From assembly GCA_964596375.1 (NCBI GenBank), contig CAZQTO010000053.1, positions 1 to 14,673 of the forward strand: a stretch of 14,673 nt of DNA, given 5' to 3'. This document shows positions 1-6,289 of the stretch, piece by piece. The notes beneath the pieces are model-generated. The model was not told the origin of the DNA. It was given only the letters and a program-made list of their open reading frames with translations, and did not search any database. Position numbers and translations under genes: made by a program. How positions within the stretch are numbered: position 1 is the first letter of the stretch; every line of letters begins with the position of its first letter. Source of the stretch: UBA1543 sp964596375. GTDB lineage: Bacteria > Pseudomonadota > Zetaproteobacteria > Mariprofundales > Mariprofundaceae.

Positions 1-8
1 CAGGGCGA

Positions 9-24
9 GGGGCATGGATGCCCC
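9..24. repeat. Perfect inverted repeat (7-bp arms, 2-base centre)
   Basis: GGGGCAT (9-15) and ATGCCCC (18-24) are perfect complements around a two-base centre. It lies just beyond the likely plsC terminator, at the window edge. With so short a centre it would fold as a hairpin only after the innermost pairs open. It could be part of a terminator for a gene to the left, an extragenic palindrome or a protein-binding site. Nothing here distinguishes these. Confidence 0.45.
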
Positions 25-29
25 GAGTC

Positions 30-51
30 AAAAAGGCCACCCACGGGTAGC
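30..51 (-). terminator. Likely rho-independent terminator downstream of plsC
   Basis: Read on the minus strand, GCTACC (51-46) can pair with GGTGGC (41-36) around a CGTG loop. The stem is 6 bp including one G-T pair, and a CTTTTT run follows (35-30). It lies about 175 bases after the plsC stop codon and would end a leftward gmhB-plsC transcript. The stem is short, so this is probable, not certain. Confidence 0.5.
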
Positions 52-54
52 TGT

Positions 55-133
55 GAATTCCCGGCCCGATCACTCGCTCATCGGGCGCAAATCGGGAATG
101 AATCCCCCTATTTTTGCGCAATTCCCGATGAGC
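55..133. repeat. Nested and competing inverted repeats
   Basis: ATTCCCG (57-63) pairs with CGGGAAT (93-99). Directly inside it, GCCCGAT (64-70) pairs with ATCGGGC (80-86) around a 9-base loop. Together they make 14 bp interrupted by a 6-base bulge (87-92). A third arm at 121-133 competes: ATTCCCGAT (121-129) matches ATCGGGAAT (91-99), and CCCGATGAGC (124-133) matches GCTCATCGGG (76-85). At least two mutually exclusive folds are therefore possible. The region is non-coding, lies downstream of plsC, and may be a dispersed extragenic repeat or a transcript-end structure. Confidence 0.6.
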
Positions 134-226
134 AAGCGTCCGGTCCGGCACAGCTTTAAACGGGGCCCGAAGTCTAAACATTATTAGATACATCATCCCC
201 ATGAAGGCGAGTTTGCCGGAAAAGGC

Positions 227-943
227 TTAGCCGCCGAGTTGAGCGGTGGCGGTTTCGATATCTGTTTCCAGGCGCTTGAGCAGGTCGTTGCGCTTGCTTG
301 CTGCAACCTCGGCGGCGGGGATATAGGGCAGGAAGCGCACACGAATCGTGCCCGGCTTTTTGATAAAGCTTAGCTTCGGCCAGCAGACGCCGGCGTTGTG
401 CGCCATCGGCAGAATACCGGCCCCGGCCTTATGGGCCAGCGAAACACCACCCGGCTGGTACTTGCCCTTTTCACCGGGCTTCGTGCGCGTGCCCTCCGGA
501 AAGATGACCACCCAACGATTTCTTTTCAGAAAATGGGTGCCCTGCTGAATCACCTGCTTGATGGCTTCACGCGGGTTGCCACGGCGAATGGCGATGGTAC
601 CCATCACGGCCAGCGCCCAGCCGAAGAAGGGGATGTAGAGCAGGTTGCGCTTGAGTATCCACACATACGCCGGAACCAGAATCGGCATGGCGATAGTTTC
701 CGCTGCCGACTGATGCTTGGCCATCACCACGCAGGCTTCATCAGGAAAATGCTCGCGCCCTTCCACCTCAAGGCGAATACCGCAGATCAGGCGCAGCAGG
801 ACGAAGGTCAGCTCCGACCATGTGCGCGCCCAGAACCATGCGGCCGAAAAACCGAATGGGCGGGTGAGCAGTATCAAGATGGAAAACACCACCGTGGATA
901 GCATGAACAGCAGATTGAAAATCAGCGAACGGATAAACAGCAT
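227..943 (-). CDS. plsC: 1-acyl-sn-glycerol-3-phosphate acyltransferase (PlsC family)
   Basis: Transfers an acyl chain to lysophosphatidate to make phosphatidate, the second acylation of phospholipid synthesis, at the inner membrane. The 238-residue length is normal for PlsC. A hydrophobic N-terminal segment (about 5-30) anchors it. The acyltransferase signature appears as KHQSAAE, giving His77-x4-Glu82 where the classical motif is H-x4-D. It is followed by AIRRGN (118-123), FPEGTR (148-153) and a Gly/Pro-containing block ending ILPM (177-180). I recall the K-H-Q-S...E form in other proteobacterial PlsC proteins, so Glu is probably a subfamily trait. The ATG is 3 bases after the gmhB stop, with AAGGATGG inside the end of gmhB as ribosome binding site, so the two are almost certainly co-transcribed. 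A related lysophospholipid or lipid A acyltransferase role is less likely. Confidence 0.9.
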   Translation of the reverse strand: MLFIRSLIFNLLFMLSTVVFSILILLTRPFGFSAAWFWARTWSELTFVLLRLICGIRLEVEGREHFPDEACVVMAKHQSAAETIAMPILVPAYVWILKRNLLYIPFFGWALAVMGTIAIRRGNPREAIKQVIQQGTHFLKRNRWVVIFPEGTRTKPGEKGKYQPGGVSLAHKAGAGILPMAHNAGVCWPKLSFIKKPGTIRVRFLPYIPAAEVAASKRNDLLKRLETDIETATAQLGG

Positions 944-946
944 GTC

Positions 947-1507
947 TTACATACCATCCTTGAGCAGCGCATTCACTGCTGCGGCCAGATCGGGGAAGAC
1001 TGGAATATCCGGCATCATCGCGCGGGACTTTTGCAAAATTTTGTCGGCATCGCCGTAACCACTTTGCACCAGCCAGCATGGCACACCCACAGCATGTGCT
1101 GCCTGCACATCGCGAATCGAATCACCGATCATCAGCGTGTCGGCAGCCGAAACATTGAGCGCGGCTACTGATTCCTCCAATAAGCCCGGCAATGGCTTGC
1201 GGCATCCGCAGGTGTCGTCCGGCCCATGCGGGCAATAGGCCACATGCGCGATCTCACCATGCTTTTCCTCAATAGCCAGCATCATCTTGGCATGGATATT
1301 CCGGAAGGTTTCATCATCCATCATGCCGCGCCCCAGCGCCGACTGGTTGCTGCAAATCGCCACGGCAATACCCGCCCTGGTCAATCTCCCGATGGCCTCA
1401 AGGCTCCCCGGAATCGGCCGCCACTGCTCCGGGCTAAGAATATAATCCGGCGAATCGAAGTTAATCACCCCGTCGCGATCCAGCAGCACTGCCTTCGGTG
1501 TTCTCAT
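947..1507 (-). CDS. gmhB: D-glycero-beta-D-manno-heptose-1,7-bisphosphate 7-phosphatase
   Basis: A HAD-family phosphatase that removes the 7-phosphate from heptose bisphosphate in the ADP-heptose pathway for the LPS inner core. Its 186 residues match the usual GmhB length of about 190. The HAD nucleophile motif DRDGVIN has Asp10 and Asp12. SNQS (53-56) is motif II, and Lys104 with GDSIRD (128-133) supplies the remaining catalytic and metal-binding residues. The GmhB-specific zinc loop is present as Cys92, His94, Cys100 and Cys102, which separates it from histidinol-phosphate phosphatase without that loop. The ATG has no strong ribosome binding site, and an in-frame TGA lies eight codons upstream, so no much longer start is possible. 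It leads the gmhB-plsC pair. A GGAGG sits about 22 bases upstream, too far to serve this start. Confidence 0.92.
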   Translation of the reverse strand: MRTPKAVLLDRDGVINFDSPDYILSPEQWRPIPGSLEAIGRLTRAGIAVAICSNQSALGRGMMDDETFRNIHAKMMLAIEEKHGEIAHVAYCPHGPDDTCGCRKPLPGLLEESVAALNVSAADTLMIGDSIRDVQAAHAVGVPCWLVQSGYGDADKILQKSRAMMPDIPVFPDLAAAVNALLKDGM

Positions 1508-1608
1508 CCCGAAACGGTACGTTCAGTCGCCTCCAAAAGAAAGCGAAGGCTTCGTGTAGCCGTCAGTCAGCTTGAGTTCAACGCTGTCATTTCAGGCGAT
1601 CTGATGAC

Positions 1609-2433
1609 TCAGGCTGTGTTATTCATCAACCCGGTAATTTTGGCGACGTAGTTCACCGTCTCCTGCGGCATGCGTTCTGGATTGCGTTCGAGATTGCCCA
1701 TGCCCCAGTTGTAGGCGGCCAGGGCCAGCTTGGTATCCCCATCGTAGCGCACCATCAGCTGTTTGAGGTATCTGCTTCCGGCATCGATATTCTCTTCAGG
1801 ATTGAATGCGTCGCGCACCCCTAAATCAGTCGCCGTTTCGGGCATCAACTGCATCAGCCCCTGTGCGCCGACAGAAGAAACGGCCTGTGGATTGAAATCA
1901 CTCTCCGTACGTACCACCGCCTCAATCAGTTTCGGATCAAGACCGTGTTTCTCTGCAGCAGCGTATATGAGTGGCGCGTACTGCTGTTGCCTTGCGCTAG
2001 CAGAGGCAATCACTTCCGGTTGCCTTTCGGGTGCAATCAGCAGCGGTTCGGAGACGGGGATTGATTCAACAGCTGGAGCCGGCAGTTCCAGCGGAGTCTG
2101 CTGCACAGGAATCGCTGGCATTGCGGAATTGTTGCGCAAGGCCATAAACATATCGGTGGATAAACGGTTGGAAATCGAAGCCCCCTGTCCAGAATCCGAT
2201 TCGGAAAACAGGGTATTCATGCTGGCCCGATCCAGTGCGGCGATAAGATTTAATGCCAGTGCCCGGATAGCCTCGGGTGTCAGTTTTTCGCCCGGATTGG
2301 GCACCGCATTGAACTTATCCATATCCAGATACTTCTGGAAGGAACTGGCCGCAGTCTGGGGCTTTCCCAGTTCCGGCAACGTCATTGCCTTTGGGTTCCA
2401 GGCTGTTGCCCCGGTATCCAGACGAGTAATCAT
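1609..2433 (-). CDS. Lytic transglycosylase (SLT domain) without a signal peptide
   Basis: Likely cleaves peptidoglycan glycan strands to form 1,6-anhydromuramyl ends. The SLT (goose-lysozyme-like) domain occupies about residues 152-263, counting from the ATG. It includes VVRTESDFNP with catalytic Glu177, the GAQGLMQLMP block (189-198) and AAYNWG (239-244). The first 100 residues are of unknown fold, and a Pro-rich linker (about 105-148) joins them to the catalytic domain. No signal peptide or lipobox is visible. Extending upstream to the in-frame TAA adds only about 15 residues and still gives none, so export must be by another route, for example flagellar-type secretion, or the protein is released on lysis. 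A TTG two codons upstream is an alternative start. No flagellar gene is in the window. I assign no mlt or slt symbol. Confidence 0.85.
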   Translation of the reverse strand: MITRLDTGATAWNPKAMTLPELGKPQTAASSFQKYLDMDKFNAVPNPGEKLTPEAIRALALNLIAALDRASMNTLFSESDSGQGASISNRLSTDMFMALRNNSAMPAIPVQQTPLELPAPAVESIPVSEPLLIAPERQPEVIASASARQQQYAPLIYAAAEKHGLDPKLIEAVVRTESDFNPQAVSSVGAQGLMQLMPETATDLGVRDAFNPEENIDAGSRYLKQLMVRYDGDTKLALAAYNWGMGNLERNPERMPQETVNYVAKITGLMNNTA

Positions 2434-2508
2434 GCCCAAGAGGGAGCAATACCCATGCCATTTTTTATTGGAATAGTGTTATCCAAATGCCAGTGGTGAT
2501 CTTACCGC

Positions 2509-3012
2509 TTATTTTGAGTCGTGGAGACTAAGCTCTTCCCAGACCTCAAGCTGGCGGCGCATGCGCTCCACATGCGAGCCGTGCCAGTAGACCTTGTTGC
2601 AATCCTCGCAGCGCCATGCCGTTTCGTTAAACCGCCTGCTTTCTTCGGGGATGTGCGCTAGATCGCGCACATCACCGGCAATCAGCGGGCGATTGCACAG
2701 CATGCAGCGGGAAAACGGGGCATACAGCCAGTCCAGTGCCAAACGCCGAGAGAGTTCCAGCGCGCATGCATTCAGCTCGTTGGCCTGCAGGAAGATGACA
2801 AGCGTGTCCGCATCACGGTATTCGAGCATCTTGCGGTCGCGGGTGATCAATTTCCGCTGCTCCGCCCGGGCAAGGCTGACCAGCCGGGCATCGGGCGTAC
2901 CTGTCGGCAGCATGGCCACATCATGGCCAGCGGCGCGTAACCAACGACCGAGGCGCATCAGCATTTCATCGGCAAGCAGGCGTAGCATCATTGGCTGCTT
3001 ATCCATGCACAT
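2509..3012 (-). CDS. Mut7-C / PIN-like putative RNase with zinc ribbon
   Basis: A 167-residue protein of the Mut7-C RNase family, named after the C-terminal domain of the nematode Mut-7 exonuclease. The N-terminal half (about 9-90) is a PIN-like fold beginning LLADEML with Asp15, and TRDRK supplies Asp59, both candidate metal-binding acids. The C-terminal part is a zinc ribbon: Cys103 and Cys106 (CMLC), then Cys135 and Cys138 (CEDC), followed by the family-typical VYWHGSH (141-147). Nuclease activity is inferred from fold prediction for the family. No substrate is known to me. Methionines at 1, 3, 8 and 9 are all possible starts, and none has a good ribosome binding site. The conserved part begins at about residue 10, so the true start may be up to 24 bases inside. 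It is divergent from the DyP peroxidase gene. Confidence 0.8.
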   Translation of the reverse strand: MCMDKQPMMLRLLADEMLMRLGRWLRAAGHDVAMLPTGTPDARLVSLARAEQRKLITRDRKMLEYRDADTLVIFLQANELNACALELSRRLALDWLYAPFSRCMLCNRPLIAGDVRDLAHIPEESRRFNETAWRCEDCNKVYWHGSHVERMRRQLEVWEELSLHDSK

Positions 3013-3071
3013 AGCTTATACCGGCAGGCCATGTTTTGCAGAGGCTCTGGCAGCTTGGTCGTTAGGCTGTA

Positions 3072-3086
3072 CCCGGCCATGCCGGG
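3072..3086. repeat. Perfect 6-bp hairpin in the Mut7-C/DyP divergent region
   Basis: CCCGGC (3072-3077) and GCCGGG (3081-3086) are complementary around CAT. It lies in the 155-base divergent intergenic region, about 80 bases upstream of the peroxidase start. No T-run follows on either strand, so it is not an intrinsic terminator. It could be a leader hairpin or an operator half-site pair. No recognised regulator consensus is seen. Confidence 0.35.
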
Positions 3087-3167
3087 GCTTGCATACGCAG
3101 TGAACGAGTGCTTTCATGGTTTGATGTAAGACTGGCGGCCGGCGCTGCACAGATAAAGGAGATTTTT

Positions 3168-4049
3168 ATGCGCAATTATCAGGGCGGCATCCTGGACGAT
3201 GTACCTGCTCAGACGCGGTATCTGAGCTTCTCCATCGCTTCAGAAGATGAGCTGCAAACCTCCCTTTGCAAGCTTGCGGCATTCGCCGATGGCGAGTCTA
3301 TCGTGGTCGGCATCGGCCCTGCCGTTGCCAAGGCCTGCGGCAAACAGATTCCGGGGCTGACCTCTTTTCCGATCATTGCGGACGCGCAGGTTGAGGTGCC
3401 ATCCACCCAGACAGACCTCTGGTGCTGGCTGCGCGGTGATGATCGAGGCCATCTGGTTCATCTTACGCATCAACTGGTCAACCTGCTGGAGGATGGCTTT
3501 CTTTGCGAGCAGATCATCGACGGCTTCCGCTTTGATATTGGGCGCGACCTTACCGGTTATGAAGACGGTACAGAGAACCCTATCGGTAGCGAGGCGATTG
3601 AGGCTGGCATCGTGCAGGGCGCTGGTGCAGGACTTGATGGCGGCAGCTTTGTGGCCGTGCAGCAGTGGGTGCACAACCTCGATGATTTTCTTTCCCGCCC
3701 CATTGAGGATCAGGATGAAACCATCGGCCGCAGGAAATCGGATAATGAAGAACTGGAAGATGCGCCGGACACAGCGCATGTGAAACGCACTGCGCAGGAG
3801 GATTTCGAGCCTGAGGCTTTCATTGTGCGGCGCTCCATGCCGTGGGCCGATGCCATGCACGAAGGGCTGGTATTCGTCGCCTTCGGCAAAAGCTTCGCCG
3901 CCTACACTGCACTGCTCACGCGCATGGTCGGGGCGGAGGATGGACAGGTGGATGCCCTGTTCGGCTTCACCACACCGGTAAGCGGCAGTTTTTTCTGGTG
4001 CCCGCCAATGCGCGCGGGAAAAATCGACTTAAGCGCGCTCGGCCTCTAG
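3168..4049 (+). CDS. DyP-type (dye-decolorizing) haem peroxidase, YfeX-like
   Basis: A haem peroxidase of the dye-decolorizing family, probably cytoplasmic because there is no Sec or Tat signal. The start at 3168 follows AAAGGAG with good spacing. An in-frame ATG 60 bases upstream lacks a site and is rejected, leaving 293 residues, close to the ~300 of YfeX-type (P-type, formerly B-type) members. The family motif GYEDGTENP (130-138) holds distal Asp133. His204 in TAHVKR is the expected proximal haem ligand, and Arg221 in VRRSMPW the expected distal arginine. The 71-residue Asp-His spacing agrees with YfeX from memory. It is the only plus-strand gene in the first 13.9 kb and converges on the hemolysin III-type gene. 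No encapsulin gene or typical encapsulin-targeting tail is present. The physiological substrate cannot be told. Confidence 0.88.
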   Translation: MRNYQGGILDDVPAQTRYLSFSIASEDELQTSLCKLAAFADGESIVVGIGPAVAKACGKQIPGLTSFPIIADAQVEVPSTQTDLWCWLRGDDRGHLVHLTHQLVNLLEDGFLCEQIIDGFRFDIGRDLTGYEDGTENPIGSEAIEAGIVQGAGAGLDGGSFVAVQQWVHNLDDFLSRPIEDQDETIGRRKSDNEELEDAPDTAHVKRTAQEDFEPEAFIVRRSMPWADAMHEGLVFVAFGKSFAAYTALLTRMVGAEDGQVDALFGFTTPVSGSFFWCPPMRAGKIDLSALGL

Positions 4050-4088
4050 CAGCGGCGGATCCACAGGATGGTGGGGTGCGGGAAGCAG

Positions 4089-4745
4089 TCAGATCGCATA
4101 CCAGAAGACGGCGAAGTAATGGCAGGTGGTACCTGCCATGACGAACAGGTGCCAGATGAAGTGACCGTAGCGCAGACGTGCATCGGCGGCGAAGAAGGCC
4201 ACGCCCACCGTGTAGGCCACACCTCCGGCGACCAGCCAGAGCAGGCCGGATGCAGGCAGACGGGCATACAACGGTTCGACTGCGATCAGAATCAGCCAGC
4301 CCATGAGCAGGTACAGGCCTGTGGAGATGACCGGGCGGGACATTCTGCCCAGCGCTTTCAGGGTCGCACCTGTCACGGCAATGCCCCAGATGAGCGCCAG
4401 CAGCGTCCAGCCCCATGCGCCGTGTAGCACGCCGAGGGTGAACGGCGTGTAGGTGCCAGCGATCAGGAAATAGATGGCGGAGTGCTCGATGGTTTTGAAC
4501 AGGCGCTTGGCGCGGCCTGGGGACAGGCCGTGGTAGATGGTGGAAGCAAGGTAGAGCAGCAGCATGGTGGCGGCGAAGATGCAGACGCCGACGAAGTACC
4601 CGCTGCTACCGCTGTGCGCTCCACGCGACACAAGAAACGGTGTTGCCACGATGGCCGCGACCAGCCCGACCCCGTGACTGATGCTGTTGGCGATTTCCTC
4701 GCCTCTGGTCTGCTCACGCCTGCTTTCAGCCAATACCCTGTTCAC
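4089..4745 (-). CDS. trhA: Hemolysin III / TrhA-type (PAQR superfamily) membrane protein
   Basis: A 218-residue integral membrane protein with about seven transmembrane segments, as in the HlyIII/YqfA/TrhA family of the PAQR superfamily. The N-terminal block EEIANSISHGVG (16-27) contains conserved His24. STIYH (68-72) gives the conserved Ser and His72, HSAIYFLIAGTYTPF (88-102) is a signature helix, and the C-terminal helices carry His195, His199 and His209. In PAQR proteins such Ser and His residues form a buried zinc site. In bacteria the family is tied to membrane energetics or fatty-acid homeostasis; direct haemolysis is doubtful. The predicted start is GTG with GAGG and ACAGGA upstream. 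It is convergent with the peroxidase gene (39 bases between stops, with no clear terminator). The symbol follows the family, not a proven orthologue. Confidence 0.85.
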   Translation of the reverse strand: MNRVLAESRREQTRGEEIANSISHGVGLVAAIVATPFLVSRGAHSGSSGYFVGVCIFAATMLLLYLASTIYHGLSPGRAKRLFKTIEHSAIYFLIAGTYTPFTLGVLHGAWGWTLLALIWGIAVTGATLKALGRMSRPVISTGLYLLMGWLILIAVEPLYARLPASGLLWLVAGGVAYTVGVAFFAADARLRYGHFIWHLFVMAGTTCHYFAVFWYAI

Positions 4746-4819
4746 GTCCTGTGTTACCTCGTGCCATTGAAAAGCCAGTTTAGCAGGAGAAATGGCAAAG
4801 AGGGAAAGATAAAGGGCTG

Positions 4820-5731
4820 TTACCAGTTGAGCGTAAAACGGCTCTCGAAGTTGTGCGGCTCGCCGCTCATAGGATCGGTGAAGGCAAGCTCTTTTGCCAA
4901 CAACTGCAGGGGGTTGTCGTAGTTCGGGGGGGTCTGCGGTGGCTGGAAATCAGGATAGAACCGGTCACCAACAATATTGGCACCGATCAAGCCCAGATGC
5001 AGGCGCAATTGATGCGTTTTGCCGGTGACGGGCTCAAGTTCAAATTTAGCCAGCTCGCCGCGCATCTCGACAAGGCGGATGTGCGAGCGTGCATTGATCT
5101 CCCCTTCGACATTCCTGAATCGCAGCCACGGCTCACCCCGCTCGATGCGACTCTCGATCAGCCACTCCCGCTGCCTGCTATCGGAAGGATGACTGGCAAT
5201 GGCTTCATATCGTTTGCTGATATTGCCATCACGAAAAAGATCGAACCACGGCCTGCGGTTTTCTGCATCACAGGAGAAAAGCACCAGCCCTGCCGTTTCC
5301 CTATCCAGCCGATGCACGGGCACCAGATGATCCAGTCCTGTTTTACGCCTGAGGCGATGCAGCAGGCATTCGTTTACATAGCTGCCTGAGGGAATCACTG
5401 GCAGGAAATGCGGCTTGTCGGCAACCAGTATCGTATCGTTCTGAAACAGGATGTGTTCCTGAAACGGTATCGCATGCTCATCCTGCACCTCGCGGAAATA
5501 GCGCAGGCGCGCATTGAGCCGGAACGGGGTGTCCATATCCACGGGGTTGCCATGCTCATCGCAGATTTTTCCACTCTCCAGCCTGTGCTGCCACACCTGC
5601 CTGCCGACAAAGGGAAAGCGCTGATCGAAAAAATCGAGCAGGGATGGATAGGGCTGCTGCAGATTCGGCAGGGTGATATAAGACGGCGTGGGCGCTGTGC
5701 TCTGCCTGTGGCTATCCGGAAGCGGCGTCAT
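4820..5731 (-). CDS. RluA-family RNA pseudouridine synthase
   Basis: Isomerises specific uridines in rRNA or tRNA to pseudouridine. The catalytic signature VPVHRLDRETAG has Asp143 as the nucleophile. It is preceded by ILVADKP (101-107), a typical RluA-family block, and followed by KRYEA and the late VTGKTHQLRLHL motif, whose Arg is typical of the catalytic core. Residues about 30-64 (LLDFFDQRFP to CDEHGNPV) resemble an S4-like RNA-binding module, which would place it nearer the RluC/RluD/YlyB-like members than the short RluA. At 303 residues it has the expected size. I cannot tell which rRNA or tRNA position it modifies, so no symbol is given. The ATG start lacks a recognisable ribosome binding site. 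A 7-bp inverted repeat (4762-4768 with 4791-4797) lies beyond its stop. Confidence 0.88.
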   Translation of the reverse strand: MTPLPDSHRQSTAPTPSYITLPNLQQPYPSLLDFFDQRFPFVGRQVWQHRLESGKICDEHGNPVDMDTPFRLNARLRYFREVQDEHAIPFQEHILFQNDTILVADKPHFLPVIPSGSYVNECLLHRLRRKTGLDHLVPVHRLDRETAGLVLFSCDAENRRPWFDLFRDGNISKRYEAIASHPSDSRQREWLIESRIERGEPWLRFRNVEGEINARSHIRLVEMRGELAKFELEPVTGKTHQLRLHLGLIGANIVGDRFYPDFQPPQTPPNYDNPLQLLAKELAFTDPMSGEPHNFESRFTLNW

Positions 5732-5975
5732 TGAGGGGTGAGCGATTGTTATTGAAATGAACCGGCGTCAGATGCCGTCGGCGCAGCGGCCGTAGCAGTA
5801 CCGCAATGGTGTGAACAAACAAACGTCGCATCGCAGGCTGTGTAGGCATAATGCCAAGCATAGACAGGCGGTGTGAGCTTTGCACGGTGTTGCGCTCATG
5901 ACTTCTCCGGGTTGAAACGATGGGAGCCTGCTTGCGCAGGCTCCCGCGTTCGGATGCGGTGATGCAATCCGGATA
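5732..5975. other. Intergenic region, no gene seen (244 bases)
   Basis: This region lies between the start of the pseudouridine synthase gene and the stop of the orphan small gene, both on the minus strand. I see no ORF with a credible ribosome binding site on either strand. Its only clear structure is the 10-bp hairpin at 5922-5945. The pseudouridine synthase promoter should lie in 5732-5920, but no convincing -35/-10 pair is apparent. Confidence 0.6.
5922..5945 (-). terminator. Probable terminator hairpin of the orphan small gene
   Basis: GGGAGCCTGC (5922-5931) and GCAGGCTCCC (5936-5945) form a perfect 10-bp GC-rich stem with a TTGC loop. It starts 30 bases after the stop of the minus-strand small gene. 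On the minus strand the tail is ATCGTTTC, only weakly T-rich, so termination may be inefficient or the stem may mainly protect the 3' end of the mRNA. On the plus strand there is no T-run at all. Confidence 0.6.
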
Positions 5976-6203
5976 TCAGGCGGCGTGTTTGCGGAACCAG
6001 CCGTTGTGCGTGTTGCGCGTCAGAATAGGCATATACCCCAGCGGAATTAGCTCGCCCTCGGCCGCATCCGGGTGCTTGATCAGAATACTGGCACCTTTCG
6101 GTTCGACGACCATGGCATTGCGATAATCCTCGCCGAAGGACTTGCCGACCGCTTCGAGGTATTCATCAATGGCTTCCTGCACGTGTTGCTTGCGTTCATT
6201 CAT
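5976..6203 (-). CDS. Small protein of unknown function (75 residues)
   Basis: I do not recognise this family. The protein starts with a charged, probably helical N-terminus (about 1-20, MNERKQHVQEAIDEYLEAVG). A mixed segment with several hydrophobic stretches follows (NAMVVE, SILIKH, LIPLGYMPIL) and suggests a small beta-containing fold, with a basic, aromatic end (GWFRKHAA). It has no signal peptide, transmembrane helix or cysteine, so it is likely cytosolic. The case for a real gene is strong: AAGGAGG lies 8 bases before ATG, an AT-rich leader precedes it, and a 10-bp hairpin follows the stop. Its ribosome binding site lies within an inverted repeat. The gene follows the cysteine synthase gene on the same strand with an 86-base gap, so it could also be reached by read-through. 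Confidence 0.75.
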   Translation of the reverse strand: MNERKQHVQEAIDEYLEAVGKSFGEDYRNAMVVEPKGASILIKHPDAAEGELIPLGYMPILTRNTHNGWFRKHAA

Positions 6204-6237
6204 TTTACATTCCTCCTTGCTCGGTATTTGGAGGAAT
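6201..6237 (-). promoter_or_regulatory. Leader hairpin that can mask the small gene's ribosome binding site
   Basis: On the minus strand, ATTCCTCC (6237-6230) is followed by a 13-base loop and then by GGAGGAAT (6216-6209). This is a perfect 8-bp complement containing the whole Shine-Dalgarno core. The ATG follows five bases after the stem. Folding would hide the ribosome binding site, so translation could depend on temperature, a ligand, a protein or an antisense RNA. The pairing is seen directly; a regulatory role is inference. Confidence 0.5.
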
Positions 6238-6258
6238 AAACATACCGGATAATACTTG

Positions 6259-6264
6259 AGTATA
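6259..6264 (-). promoter_or_regulatory. Possible -10 element for the small gene
   Basis: TATACT on the minus strand lies in an unusually AT-rich stretch (6240-6289) between the cysteine synthase stop and the small gene. No good -35 box stands 16-18 bases upstream (GATTTT at best), so the call is weak. The base composition nevertheless suggests that the small gene has its own promoter. Confidence 0.25.
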
Positions 6265-6289
6265 AAATTAGGGTATTATGAAAAATCCT

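Noticed and set aside
1544..1554. CGAAGGCTTCG as a terminator for the lytic transglycosylase gene or a signal for gmhB
   Set aside because: The stem is only 4 bp with a 3-base loop. It lies downstream of the transglycosylase stop, but the T-rich tail is interrupted, so it is too weak to annotate.
1763..2476. A 237-codon Ser/Ala-rich open frame on the plus strand
   Set aside because: It is antisense to the lytic transglycosylase gene. The low-complexity Ser-rich composition is an artefact of reading the complementary strand.
3108..3167. A 20-residue N-terminal extension of the DyP peroxidase
   Set aside because: The ATG at 3108 has no ribosome binding site, while the ATG at 3168 has AAAGGAG and matches the usual family start. 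The extension is also not a Tat or Sec signal.
4016..4049. Possible encapsulin-targeting tail on the DyP peroxidase
   Set aside because: The end IDLSALGL is only loosely similar to known targeting peptides. It directly follows the folded domain without a linker, and no encapsulin gene is present.
4762..4797. TGCCATT...AATGGCA inverted repeat after the pseudouridine synthase gene
   Set aside because: Seven AT-containing base pairs with a 22-base loop and no following T-run. It is likely by chance.
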